NCBI GenBank assembly: GCA_009917405.1
Contig: QZED01000022.1
Coordinates: 1-32,391, forward strand
Direction: 5' to 3'
Length of the DNA: 32,391 nt
Origin: a bacterium c-19
Lineage (GTDB): Bacteria; Bacillota_I; Bacilli_A; Erysipelotrichales; Erysipelotrichaceae
Shown: one piece after another, positions 25,164 through 32,391 of the stretch
Position numbering within the stretch: the stretch's first letter is position 1
Layout of the letters: each line of letters starts with the position of its first letter
Notes under the pieces: generated by a model
What the model saw: the letters and a program-made list of their open reading frames with translations, nothing else
The model's database searches: none
What the model was told of the DNA's origin: nothing
Position numbers and translations under genes: made by a program

Positions 25164-25613
25164 ATGCGTAATGCGAAACCATGCGGCTGTTCTTTCTCTC
25201 AATCTAATTCATGTATGGCAGGGGAAAGAATTCGTGTCAATTCTGCAAGTTCCTGCGGTTGTGAAAAAAATCATTATCGTTGTCAGGAAAGTCGTTGCCC
25301 GAGACCTTGTACTCCGCCAAACTGCCCGTCAAGACCATGCCCGCCAAAACCGCGTCCGCCGAAAACGTGTCCTCGTCCCGATTGTGAGGATCGCTGTGTA
25401 GAACAGTATCGCAGCTGTTTAAGAAACTGCCGTCGTGAACGTCCGGATCGTTGTGAATGCCGCAATATGAATCACGAATGCTGTGATGATTTTGATTCAT
25501 TGTACGGACCTATTTATGACTTCGATTTTGATTATGATGATTACGGTTACGGCAGAAATCGCTGCTGCAAGCGTCATCAAGATCATGATGATGACTGCTG
25601 TGATGAAAAATAA
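25164..25613 (+). CDS. Cysteine-rich small protein (23 Cys in 149 residues), function unknown
   Basis: Strong AAAGGAGG sets the start. The N-terminal third has scattered CGC pairs. The middle is a Pro/Arg/Lys/Cys repeat (CPRPCTPPNCPSRPCPPKP), followed by DRCVEQYRSCLRNCRRERPD. The end is acidic and Tyr/Asp-rich (YDFDFDYDDYGYG) and closes with Cys-Cys pairs in HQDHDDDCCDEK. There is no signal peptide or membrane helix. Cross-linked spore-coat proteins and metal-binding proteins have such compositions. With spoIIE in the window a coat role is conceivable, but nothing proves it. Confidence 0.75.
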   Translation: MRNAKPCGCSFSQSNSCMAGERIRVNSASSCGCEKNHYRCQESRCPRPCTPPNCPSRPCPPKPRPPKTCPRPDCEDRCVEQYRSCLRNCRRERPDRCECRNMNHECCDDFDSLYGPIYDFDFDYDDYGYGRNRCCKRHQDHDDDCCDEK

Positions 25614-25751
25614 TCGGCTTTTCGTGCTTTAGCTGCTTGCTTCCCAATTCAAATTCAGTATTTAGCAGATAAGAAGCTGAATGAAATTTTGCTCAGGCAG
25701 CAATTCAAGATGCTTACTTGTTGTTTGAGTATATCTTTTATCTGACTGTTC

Positions 25752-25904
25752 TTAAGGACTGCCGCAATAAACATCATGATCGATGAGTGCGACAGTCTTT
25801 TCGTACATCTTTTGTTTAACGACAGGATATAACACTTCATTTGTTTCATGTTTACCGCTTCCTTTTGAAACTGTTTTGTCAAAGATTGCGACTGTTTTTT
25901 TCAA
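25752..25904 (-). pseudogene. Possible short gene or remnant, unidentified
   Basis: A minus-strand frame from TTG 25904 reads LKKTVAIFDKTVSKGSGKHE, then TNEVLYPVVKQKMYEKTVAL and IDHDVYCGSP before TAA. The peptide looks protein-like, but there is no ribosome site. Sequence beyond the stop stays open in the same frame for about 30 codons. I do not recognise it. The rest of 25614-25911 shows nothing else. Confidence 0.25.
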
Positions 25905-25911
25905 CTTAATA

Positions 25912-25940
25912 TTTCAAAGTATCAGTTTTTATATTATAAT
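25912..25940 (+). promoter_or_regulatory. Promoter of the small membrane protein and acetyltransferase operon
   Basis: TTTCAA (25912-25917) and TATAAT (25935-25940) are separated by 17 bases. Confidence 0.65.
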
Positions 25941-25963
25941 AAATGGAGAAATGAGGTTGTCTT

Positions 25964-26218
25964 ATGGAATTTATATTCGCTTTTATCATTTTTGTGATTA
26001 TCATTAATCTTATCGGTCTTTTATTTTCTTTTTTGTGGCCTGCCATCGTTGTGCTGGTGATCGTAGTAGGAGTGATGAATTTCTTAGCATATCGCAAAAG
26101 AAAAAATAACGGTTACTATTACTCAGAAACTACTTATTATGATAACAGGAATCGTAAACAGGATTGTGATATTATTGATGTGGAGTACACAGAAACCGAA
26201 ATAGATGAAGATAGATAG
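25964..26218 (+). CDS. Small two-helix membrane protein, unknown function
   Basis: An 84-residue protein: two adjacent hydrophobic helices (residues 2-24 and 25-43), then a polar Tyr/Asn-rich tail (YYYSETTYYDNRNRKQDCDI) ending in acidic residues. GAGG lies 11 bases before the ATG. Its stop is nine bases ahead of the acetyltransferase start, so the two form an operon. No family recognised. Confidence 0.7.
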   Translation: MEFIFAFIIFVIIINLIGLLFSFLWPAIVVLVIVVGVMNFLAYRKRKNNGYYYSETTYYDNRNRKQDCDIIDVEYTETEIDEDR

Positions 26219-26227
26219 GATGATAAT

Positions 26228-27142
26228 GTGATTAAGGAAGCCGGTAAACCGAATAAACCTGAAATATATGAATTATGGAAGAGTGCATATCCGACCAAAA
26301 GCAAAGCATATTTAAGCTATTATTTTAAGCATGTCTTTGATGAAGGAAATTGCTTGTATCTGCCACAGGATGAGCGAATTATCGCATCATTGCAGATGAA
26401 TGAGCATATCGCATGTTTTAACGGTAGAAAATTGAAAAGTACCTATATTCTCGGCGTTGCTACATTGCCTGATTATCGCAGAAGAGGGCATATGCATTAT
26501 TTAATGAACAGTGCTTTAGATGAAATCAGTCATAATCATTTGCTTACATTTATTGAAGCATTTAATCCTAAGCTTTATGAACCGTTTGGTTTTGAAACCG
26601 TTTATGAATCAAAAACATACACGATAAACACTCATTATTTTGATAAAATATCGACAAGCGGTGTTTCTCATCATATCACCGCCAGAGAGTTAGAGGAAGT
26701 GTTCCGTAAATACAGCCGTCATTTTGACTGTAGCTATGTGCGTGATGTTCACTATTATGACTTATTTCTGAAACGCTCTGTGCTTGACCACGGCAATATC
26801 TGTGTGTACCGTAATAAAGATCATGAGGTTTGCGGATATGCTGTATATCGTGAAAACAGTGTTGAGGTTAAGGTAAGTGAGATTGTTTACTTAGATTCGG
26901 TTGCTTTAATGAAGCTGTTGCGATTTATATCAGACGGTTATCCGGATATTACGGTAACGGTATCGCAATCGGAAAAGCTGGAACGTTTATTTCCGCTGAC
27001 GATTCCTAAAAAAAGTTCGACCACAATGGCACGCATTAATAATTATGATTTATTTAATAAGCTGTACAACTGCAAGGTGCGTACACCGAAAGAAGCATTT
27101 GCGCAGTTGAAAAAGCCGATTTTCCTAAATGAATGTTATTGA
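26228..27142 (+). CDS. Eis-like GNAT acetyltransferase
   Basis: Acetyl-CoA-dependent N-acetyltransferase of the Eis type (GNAT domains plus a C-terminal sterol-carrier-like region). The 304 residues include the acetyl-CoA loop ILGVATLPDYRRRGHMHYLM (near residues 75-94) and FIEAFNPKLYEPFGFETVYE (near 114-133). GTG 26228 follows AGGA, which overlaps the previous stop. Mycobacterial Eis acetylates aminoglycosides, but the substrate of this one is not predictable. Confidence 0.82.
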   Translation: MIKEAGKPNKPEIYELWKSAYPTKSKAYLSYYFKHVFDEGNCLYLPQDERIIASLQMNEHIACFNGRKLKSTYILGVATLPDYRRRGHMHYLMNSALDEISHNHLLTFIEAFNPKLYEPFGFETVYESKTYTINTHYFDKISTSGVSHHITARELEEVFRKYSRHFDCSYVRDVHYYDLFLKRSVLDHGNICVYRNKDHEVCGYAVYRENSVEVKVSEIVYLDSVALMKLLRFISDGYPDITVTVSQSEKLERLFPLTIPKKSSTTMARINNYDLFNKLYNCKVRTPKEAFAQLKKPIFLNECY

Positions 27143-27148
27143 GAAATG

Positions 27149-27178
27149 AAAAACACTGTGTATAAGACACAGTGTTTT
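27149..27178. terminator. Bidirectional terminator between the acetyltransferase and a convergent membrane gene
   Basis: AAAACACTGTG (ending 27160) pairs perfectly with CACAGTGTTTT (27168-27178). Confidence 0.85.
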
Positions 27179-27216
27179 AGTTTAACTGATTTTCATTTTT
27201 ACGGTTAATCTTTTCG

Positions 27217-27813
27217 CTATTTGGTTTTGGCTATCTGCCCGCTGTGAGAACGGCGATACAGAAATGCTCTGAGATTAAAGATTCCATAGATAATGCTCAA
27301 AATCAAGATTAATCCTCCAAAGCTTAAGAGTAGGATCGTCTTCGCATCCATAGTCACTGTCTCATCCATACGCTGATAAAATAAAACAATCACTAGAGCG
27401 CCGAACACTGGATATAAAACAGCCTTGCTTAATAGGCGCCAGCCCTCCTGTTCTGCCATTGATGCGGTCATGCTCGGCTTACTGTTCGGAATATAACGTT
27501 GCAACTGAATGAGTGCTGGCAGAAATACTTTATGGAAACGATATTGAAGAATCACAAATACAAAGATTCCCAGAAGCACACATACATAAATTGGAAGACC
27601 GCTGTCCCCCAGCGCAATATAAGCGATTAAACCTGCTAAGACCGGAATCATAAAGCGGTTTGCATAAATTTGATAAGACTTCACATTCTCGTCTTGAATG
27701 ACATACCCTTTCATTTTACGGGGTTGATAATAAATTTTTCTGCCCTTATCATCCTCATAAATATGGATGCCCGACACACTGTCTGTATTGTACTGATAGC
27801 TTTTATTTGCCAT
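27217..27813 (-). CDS. Four-helix membrane protein, unknown function
   Basis: A 198-residue protein with a soluble Tyr-rich N-terminus (MANKSYQYNTDSVSGIHIYE), two helices near residues 55-90, a polar middle (PNSKPSMTASMAEQEGWRLL) and two more helices, ending in a basic tail. ATG 27813 is chosen because GAGGTG lies at 27820-27825; the GTG at 27822 is part of that ribosome site. I recognise no family. It is transcribed alone, convergent with the acetyltransferase. Confidence 0.75.
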   Translation of the reverse strand: MANKSYQYNTDSVSGIHIYEDDKGRKIYYQPRKMKGYVIQDENVKSYQIYANRFMIPVLAGLIAYIALGDSGLPIYVCVLLGIFVFVILQYRFHKVFLPALIQLQRYIPNSKPSMTASMAEQEGWRLLSKAVLYPVFGALVIVLFYQRMDETVTMDAKTILLLSFGGLILILSIIYGIFNLRAFLYRRSHSGQIAKTK

Positions 27814-27890
27814 TGTTTTCACCTCTGTCCTTAATTATATATGGATTTACGCTATCCGTCTAGGAAAATAAGTAGATTTATTACTAAAAT

Positions 27891-27952
27891 ATTTGCACTA
27901 ATTAACAAGATTGCTTTGTAACATTGTTTTTTTTAGCAACTTATGATATTAT
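27891..27952 (+). promoter_or_regulatory. Promoter of agaS operon with possible AraC-regulator site
   Basis: TTGTTT (27924-27929) and TATTAT (27947-27952) are spaced 17 bases apart. ATTTGCACT (27891-27899), whose complement is AGTGCAAAT, lies upstream. The same nine bases occur in repeat 1 upstream of the EIIB gene (31700-31708). Confidence 0.5.
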
Positions 27953-28002
27953 GAACGTGTAAAAAAATGGATATGAGATCCATAGAAAAGGAGATAAGGA
28001 AC

Positions 28003-29184
28003 ATGATTTTTGGAAAAGAAAAAGCAGAATGGGAAAATCTTAAAGGCGTATTCACCGCTACGGAAATTAACCAGCAGCCTGCAACATGGAAAAAGACCAT
28101 CGCGCAGATCAAAGAGCAAAAGAATGATTTAAAGGCTTTTATTGCAAATGTGGTTAATAATGATGATTATGATATCATCTTAACTGGTGCTGGAACAAGT
28201 GAATTTGTCGGAAATGCTTTGTTTTCTTATTTAAATAAGGTAACAAACTTTAAGGCAAAATCTTACGGAACTACTGATTTGGTGGCAACTCCGGAAAACT
28301 ATTTATCTCAAACAAAGCCAACCTTGTTGATCTCTTTCGGACGCAGCGGAAATTCTCCGGAATCTGTAGGTGCGGTAGATGTAGCTGATGAGGTATGCGG
28401 CGATAACCTGTATCATTTGTTTGTAACATGTAATAAAAACGGTGCTTTGTCAAAAGCAGCAGAAACTAGGAAAAACGCTTATGCGATCAATTTAACTGAT
28501 GAAACGCATGATCAAAGCTTCGCAATGACTTCTTCATATTCTAATATGATGTTAGCAACATTGCTTTGCTTCTCATTGGATCGTATTGATGAAGCAGCAG
28601 CTGAATTGAGCGATATCATCGAGCGTTCGGAAGCATTTTTGGCGGATAGCTGGGATTTCTGCAAGAAAATTGCCGATGAATATAATTTCAACCGTATCGT
28701 TTATTTAGGTGCAAATGCATTAAAAGGTATGGCTCAGGAATCTGCATTGAAAATGTTAGAGTTGACAGCCGGTAAAGTTTGCACAATGTATGATACACCG
28801 TTAGGTTTCCGTCACGGACCTAAATCTATTATTGATGATAATACACTGACTGTTGTTTATATTTCTGACAATGCTTATTCTCGTCAATATGAAGTGGACT
28901 TATTGAAAGAAATGAGCGGACAGCGTAAAGGAAATAAAATTGCGATTATTGCCGCACATGCTTATCCTGAATTGGAAGGTTTGGCTGACTACTTATTCGT
29001 ATTTGATAATAAGGAAGATCATGACAATATGTATTTGGCATTTGAATACATTCTGTTTGCTCAAACTTTAGCACTGTTTAAATCATTGTCTTATGATATT
29101 ACACCGGATAATCCATGCCCTACGGGTGAGGTAAACCGCGTTGTAAAAGGTGTTATCTTATATCCTTATAAAAAAGAAGCATAA
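28003..29184 (+). CDS. agaS: SIS-domain sugar-phosphate isomerase/deaminase (AgaS-like)
   Basis: Cytoplasmic enzyme with two SIS domains, like the AgaS proteins that deaminate/isomerise galactosamine-6-phosphate to tagatose-6-phosphate. The 393 residues contain the first phosphosugar site ILTGAGTSEFVGNAL (near 54-68), LLISFGRSGNSPES (near 107-120), a second SIS site IVYLGANALKGMAQESALKM and the LTAGKVCTMYDTPLGFRHGP loop. ATG 28003 has AAAAGGAGATAAGGA upstream; an ATG at 27967 has none. It is followed by EIIA after 50 bases, which places it in an amino-sugar PTS pathway. Confidence 0.88.
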   Translation: MIFGKEKAEWENLKGVFTATEINQQPATWKKTIAQIKEQKNDLKAFIANVVNNDDYDIILTGAGTSEFVGNALFSYLNKVTNFKAKSYGTTDLVATPENYLSQTKPTLLISFGRSGNSPESVGAVDVADEVCGDNLYHLFVTCNKNGALSKAAETRKNAYAINLTDETHDQSFAMTSSYSNMMLATLLCFSLDRIDEAAAELSDIIERSEAFLADSWDFCKKIADEYNFNRIVYLGANALKGMAQESALKMLELTAGKVCTMYDTPLGFRHGPKSIIDDNTLTVVYISDNAYSRQYEVDLLKEMSGQRKGNKIAIIAAHAYPELEGLADYLFVFDNKEDHDNMYLAFEYILFAQTLALFKSLSYDITPDNPCPTGEVNRVVKGVILYPYKKEA

Positions 29185-29234
29185 TTCTTATTAATTATCA
29201 TTTACAATATATATTTGAAAAGGAGAAAAAGAAG

Positions 29235-29663
29235 ATGATCGGATTAATCGTTACAGGACACGGGAACTTTGGTTCCGGCTTAACCAGTTCCTTGAATTTA
29301 ATTGCAGGAGAACAGGAAAATTATCAGTATGTAGATTTTACAAAAGAAGTAGATGAGCTTCGTGATGATCTGAATAAAGCAATGGATGCATTGAAAGACT
29401 GCGAAGGCATCTTGGTATTATCTGATTTGGTTGGTGGATCCCCGTTTAAAACAGCAGTAGAGGTCGGCTTCCCGAGAGGTAATGTTGAGGTTGTCGGAGG
29501 AAGCAATTTGCCGATGCTTGTGGAAATTTCCATGACACGTAAATTCATGACGGATGCGACAGCAAAGGATTTGGCTGAAGCTGCCGTAAATACAGGTAAA
29601 GATCAAATTCTGCGTTATGAATTCAAACCGGTTGTTCAGGAAACAAGCGAAGACGGAATTTAG
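29235..29663 (+). CDS. PTS EIIA component, mannose family
   Basis: Cytoplasmic phosphocarrier that receives phosphate from HPr and passes it to EIIB. The 142 residues begin MIGLIVTGHG, where His9 is the phosphorylated residue, and include VLSDLVGGSPFKTA and the GGSNLPMLVE stretch typical of EIIA-Man/Aga. AAAGGAG lies upstream. Its partners EIIB and EIIC start 2.2 kb downstream beyond the AraC gene, so the PTS is split over two transcription units. Confidence 0.92.
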   Translation: MIGLIVTGHGNFGSGLTSSLNLIAGEQENYQYVDFTKEVDELRDDLNKAMDALKDCEGILVLSDLVGGSPFKTAVEVGFPRGNVEVVGGSNLPMLVEISMTRKFMTDATAKDLAEAAVNTGKDQILRYEFKPVVQETSEDGI

Positions 29664-29677
29664 AAAGGTAATCACTA

Positions 29678-29959
29678 ATGACTATTGATTGGAATGTAAT
29701 CCTATGGTGCTGTATTACAATTACTACATTGATTGTAATATTTGCATTGATCTACTACTTTATGTCGGCACGAATGATGAGAAGAAAGCGTCAAGAAATC
29801 ATAACGTTGACCGAAGGCATTAAAGTTGGCAAAAAGGTAATGTTTGCAGGCATTGTAGGAAAAATCGTAAGCATCGACGGTGAATTTCTGAAAGTTGAAG
29901 TTGCCAAAGGTGTGGTTATGGAAGTGAACCGTTTTGCGGTTTCAGCTTTAGTTGATTAA
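29678..29959 (+). CDS. yajC: YajC-family membrane protein
   Basis: Small Sec-associated membrane protein: 93 residues, one N-terminal helix (VILWCCITITTLIVIFALIYYF), then MMRRKRQEIITLTEGIKVGK and a compact SH3-like domain with GIVGKIVSIDGEFLKVEVAK. It starts 14 bases after EIIA with AAAGG between, so it is co-transcribed. In streptococcal hyaluronan clusters a yajC gene also sits beside mannose-family PTS genes. This supports a glycosaminoglycan-linked transport role rather than the usual secDF context. Confidence 0.88.
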   Translation: MTIDWNVILWCCITITTLIVIFALIYYFMSARMMRRKRQEIITLTEGIKVGKKVMFAGIVGKIVSIDGEFLKVEVAKGVVMEVNRFAVSALVD

Positions 29960-29967
29960 ATGTAAAT

Positions 29968-30014
29968 AAAGACAGAAGAAGCGTCATGTATATGATGTCA
30001 TAATCTGTCTTTTT
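29968..30014 (+). terminator. Terminator of the agaS-EIIA-yajC operon
   Basis: AAAGACAGA (29968-29976) pairs with TCTGTCTTT (30004-30012), with an inner ATGTATAT hairpin and a T-run. Confidence 0.85.
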
Positions 30015-30141
30015 ATATATTTAAGGTATTATAATTGATTCATACTGTTTTCATGTCTTATTAGTGAATTTTTAGTACAAAATTACTATGTAAACGGTAT
30101 CTTCTTCATTAAAATCTGCTGGGGCAAGCAGTGATGAAAAA

Positions 30142-30174
30142 AAAGACAAGCTTTGATATACAGCGCTTGTCTTT
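30142..30174 (-). terminator. Terminator of the AraC-family regulator gene
   Basis: On the minus strand, AAAGACAAGC pairs with GCTTGTCTTT, ending in a run of T residues (A-run 30137-30144 on plus). Confidence 0.85.
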
Positions 30175-30177
30175 CGC

Positions 30178-31350
30178 TTAGTTATAAATGGTTTTGGCAT
30201 AATCACTCGGAGTAATGCCGAATACCTGCTTGAATTTACGTGAGAAATAGTGAATGCTTGTAAAACCGAGCATTGAAGAAATTTCACTGATTGTGTAAAT
30301 GCTTTCTTTAATCAGCAACTTGCTTTTTGCCAGTTTTAAATTGCTGATATACTGTTTTGGTGCTATATTAAGGTTATTTTTAAACAATGTTTGCAGACTG
30401 GAGCGTGAAATTGAGAATTTCACACAAATATCCTCAATCGTGATTGATTCGTAAATTTTATCATTTATAAAAATGATGATTTCATTCAGCAATTCATTTT
30501 CAAACTTCTGCTGCATCGGACTGGAAGCTACTGGGGAGGAATCTAAGAAATCGTATTGTAGAACCCTGATGATTAATTCTTTTAAGTAACAAAGCATTAA
30601 TTCATTATCATATAGCATTCCGTTATTGGAAACCTTGATAAAGTCATTCAATGCGCGGTGAATTTCTCGATGTGCATGATAAACGCGATTTGTTATCAGA
30701 AATTCATCTTTAAGATCCATATCGAACAAAATCGTTAGATAGGAACATGATTGATCGGCATGGTTACTTTGTGTATGATATTGATCAGGGGCATAGAGAA
30801 TCAAATCCATCTCATTCAGTTGATATTCTTCATCATCAACTGTAGTTTGCAGTGTGCCGTTATCAATAAAAGTCAGTTCCCAATAGTTGTGTTTTTCTCC
30901 CGGAAATGTGTAATTTGTATTACGTACTTGATAATAGTAAGCATATATTTCTTTTATATGAAAGGTTTGAATCAACGGTTCATATTCTATAGGATGCTTT
31001 TGCTTCAGCGGAACAGTAACTTTTTTGGTCTTGCTGTCACAAGATAATTCGATTCTGGCATTGGACGAAATGGCAATAAAGTTAAATTTGACACCGGCCT
31101 TTATTTTTATGACACGGTGAATAACGAATTTTTCGTATTCTTTACCGTCTTCATCAACTGATACAACAAGCATGACGATTCCAGAGGATACCTTTACATA
31201 TGCATCTTGATTATATATAAGAAAGCTGTCAATACTTTTGTCTTTGATTCGAAAGGTGGTGTTGCTTAATTTTGATGACTGCTTCTTTGTAAGATCACTG
31301 ATAATTTCACCATAACGAGAGAATATGTAGCTTGTTGTTTTATTGAACAT
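30178..31350 (-). CDS. AraC-family transcription regulator of the PTS locus
   Basis: A 390-residue regulator. An N-terminal region of unclear fold (1-130) precedes a cupin-like sensor with WELTFIDNGTLQTTVDDEEY and a DLILYAPDQYHTQ metal/sugar-pocket-like stretch. Two helix-turn-helix units follow at residues 290-388, with SISRSSLQTLFKNNLNIAPK, then the AraC signature AKSKLLIKESIYTISEISSM and GFTSIHYFSRKFKQVFGITP. AGAGGTGA lies before ATG 31350. It stands between the two halves of the PTS and is divergent from EIIB, so it probably controls both, responding to the imported sugar. Confidence 0.9.
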   Translation of the reverse strand: MFNKTTSYIFSRYGEIISDLTKKQSSKLSNTTFRIKDKSIDSFLIYNQDAYVKVSSGIVMLVVSVDEDGKEYEKFVIHRVIKIKAGVKFNFIAISSNARIELSCDSKTKKVTVPLKQKHPIEYEPLIQTFHIKEIYAYYYQVRNTNYTFPGEKHNYWELTFIDNGTLQTTVDDEEYQLNEMDLILYAPDQYHTQSNHADQSCSYLTILFDMDLKDEFLITNRVYHAHREIHRALNDFIKVSNNGMLYDNELMLCYLKELIIRVLQYDFLDSSPVASSPMQQKFENELLNEIIIFINDKIYESITIEDICVKFSISRSSLQTLFKNNLNIAPKQYISNLKLAKSKLLIKESIYTISEISSMLGFTSIHYFSRKFKQVFGITPSDYAKTIYN

Positions 31351-31449
31351 ACTTTCACCTCTTTTTAATAGTTATAGATTAAGAAACTTATGATTTTAGT
31401 TTTTTGAATTGTTCATTTCAGCTTTAAAGATGTTAGCTTTATTATATGC

Positions 31450-31466
31450 AAAGTACAAAGAAAATG
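31450..31466 (+). promoter_or_regulatory. Possible third regulator site near araC
   Basis: AAAGTACAAAGAAAATG closely resembles repeat 2 (AAAGTGTAAAGAAAATC at 31719-31735) and lies about 100 bases upstream of the AraC start, consistent with autoregulation. The remainder of 31351-31690 shows no credible gene: an 83-codon frame at 31446-31697 lacks a ribosome site and is of biased composition. Confidence 0.4.
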
Positions 31467-31695
31467 CAAATGTTTTATTATAATGAATTGACTCCTTCTT
31501 ATAATCAGACTGGGCAAGATAGAATCACTATTAATTTTTTAATTTATAATGTGAAATTAAGCGGAAAATTCATTCATAAACAGCTTTGTTTATCACATTT
31601 TATCATATTTATTTCCTGCATGTATAATATTTGCTGTTATTGGTATATAATTGATTTAGTACAAATTTTGCAAAATAAAAATAGGCGAATATACT

Positions 31696-31755
31696 AAAAA
31701 GTGCAAATGAAATCGCAAAAAGTGTAAAGAAAATCAGAAAATTTTGTCATAGAAT
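31696..31755 (+). promoter_or_regulatory. Direct-repeat operator overlapping the EIIB promoter
   Basis: AAAAAGTGCAAATGAAATC (31696-31714) and AAAAAGTGTAAAGAAAATC (31717-31735) match at 16 of 19 positions and repeat every 21 bases, two helical turns. Repeat 2 covers the -35 region of a TAGAAT -10 (31750-31755) that lacks a good -35, the typical layout of AraC-activated promoters. Confidence 0.65.
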
Positions 31756-31758
31756 AGC

Positions 31759-31808
31759 AATGAACTGAAAGGGGTTACGTATGGGGCGACTCACAATCTA
31801 AGTTCATT
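31759..31808 (+). promoter_or_regulatory. Leader hairpin enclosing a six-codon open frame
   Basis: AATGAACT (31759-31766) pairs exactly with AGTTCATT (31801-31808). Inside lies AAAGGGG (31768-31774), then ATG 31781 with frame MGRLTI and TAA at 31799-31801. It may be a leader peptide or a chance frame. Confidence 0.4.
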
Positions 31809-31831
31809 TACGGCAGAAAGGAGAGAGAGAA

Positions 31832-32308
31832 ATGCCAGATATTGTTTTAACAAGAATTGATGCTCGTCTGATTCATGGTCAGGTAGCAACGCAGTGGTGC
31901 GGTTCTGTTGGTGCTAATTTATTATTAGTAGCCAATGACGATGTTGCGGTGAATGAAATGCGCCAAGGTTTGATGAACATGGCAGCACCTGCTTATGCAC
32001 AAACACGTTTTTTCTCAATCGAGAAAACCTGTGCAATTATCAGCAAGGCTTCCCCGCAGCAGCACATTGCAATTATTTGCGACTGCCCGCAAGATGTATT
32101 GCGTCTTGTTGAAGGCGGAGTACCAATTAAAAAAGTCAATATCGGAAATATGCATATGGCAGAGGGTAAACGTCAGGTTGCAACAAGTGTTGCGGTAAAT
32201 GACGACGATGTCGCATGTTTCAAAAAATTACAGGATCTCGGTGTAGAGCTGGAAATCAGACGTGTTCCGGATATTGCAGCTGAACCTGTAGACAAATTGT
32301 TTAAGTAA
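31832..32308 (+). CDS. PTS EIIB component, mannose family
   Basis: Cytoplasmic phosphotransferase that passes phosphate to the incoming sugar. The 158 residues begin MPDIVLTRIDARLIHGQV, where His15 is the phosphorylated residue. They continue with LLLVANDDVAVNEMRQGLMN and the VNIGNMHMAEGKRQV loop characteristic of AgaV/GAG-type EIIB proteins. AAAGGAGAG lies upstream. EIIC follows after 37 bases; the EIID partner should lie just past the window. Confidence 0.92.
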   Translation: MPDIVLTRIDARLIHGQVATQWCGSVGANLLLVANDDVAVNEMRQGLMNMAAPAYAQTRFFSIEKTCAIISKASPQQHIAIICDCPQDVLRLVEGGVPIKKVNIGNMHMAEGKRQVATSVAVNDDDVACFKKLQDLGVELEIRRVPDIAAEPVDKLFK

Positions 32309-32345
32309 TATCAAAATTTATTCTTAGGAAAGGAGAAACAAATTT

Positions 32346-32391
32346 ATGGATTTCAATATTGTTGAATGTGTGTTACTGGCAATCCTTACAT
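32346..32391 (+). CDS. PTS EIIC component, mannose family (partial, N-terminus only)
   Basis: The ATG at 32346 follows AGGAAAGGAG, and only MDFNIVECVLLAILT is visible before the right edge. The hydrophobic start and position after EIIB make it the sugar-channel subunit EIIC. Confidence 0.7.
   Translation, partial: MDFNIVECVLLAILT

Noticed and set aside
25655-25882. 75-codon minus-strand frame
   Set aside because: It lacks a ribosome site and its sequence is not protein-like; another minus frame (25752-25904) looks more plausible.
31446-31697. 83-codon frame upstream of EIIB
   Set aside because: No ribosome site, AT-driven composition, and it overlaps a probable regulator site.
1-32391. Sequencing error as the sole cause of all frameshifts
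   Set aside because: Breaks cluster in surface and mobile genes, and include a deletion and stop codons; about 20 kb of household genes are clean. It cannot be excluded for single homopolymer sites.

Overview
The window looks like a chromosomal segment of a low-GC Gram-positive bacterium. It carries MreB, a TagO-type sugar-phosphate transferase, sortase-like surface proteins, mannose-family PTS genes and a SpoIIE-like phosphatase, and nearly every gene has a strong AGGAGG-type ribosome site. An Erysipelotrichia-type Firmicute (Solobacterium/Bulleidia/Holdemania-like) fits best. That placement is inference from protein flavour; no rRNA or tRNA gene is visible.

Layout. 1-3256: the tail of an unidentified upstream gene, then a broken secreted GH20 hexosaminidase with an F5/8C domain and a wall-anchor-like C-terminus. 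3400-5580: an mreB-tagO operon for cell-wall elongation and teichoic-acid initiation. 5744-8428 (minus): two paralogous surface-protein genes, both disrupted, ending in degenerate NTGD/NTSD sorting-like tails. 8750-10740: a spoIIE-like gene whose possible promoter has a 21-bp spacer. 10884-11698: an ECF transporter S-component with a structured leader. 11790-14400: a lysine-rich membrane protein and rlmD. 14085-17060: rlmD carries a roughly 100-residue C-terminal tail of a type I associate with mobile elements, followed by an intact small gene and three decayed accessory genes (KilA-N, GIY-YIG, RhuM). I read this as the scar of an integrated element. 17148-20336: an NSS-type sodium symporter, then a minus-strand ClC antiporter (possibly fluoride-type) coupled to a tiny ParB-like gene. 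20429-23905: signal peptidase I, a 45-residue basic protein, a lipid kinase and a histone-H1-like protein. 23924-27822: a decayed zinc-ribbon gene, a polysaccharide deacetylase that may be leaderless, a 15% cysteine protein, a small membrane protein, an Eis-like acetyltransferase and a membrane protein. 27891-32391: a PTS locus (agaS, EIIA, yajC; divergent AraC regulator; EIIB, start of EIIC).

How the genes work together. The PTS locus would import an amino sugar or a glycosaminoglycan-derived sugar and deaminate/isomerise it. A shared AGTGCAAAT word upstream of both PTS transcription units suggests one AraC regulon. A yajC gene next to a mannose-family PTS resembles streptococcal hyaluronan clusters. 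The broken hexosaminidase is a related glycan-scavenging function that has been lost or switched off.

Overall pattern. Disruptions are confined to surface proteins, mobile-element genes and one zinc-ribbon remnant, while the household genes are open throughout. This argues against random sequencing error and for decay, or for on/off switching at short homopolymers.
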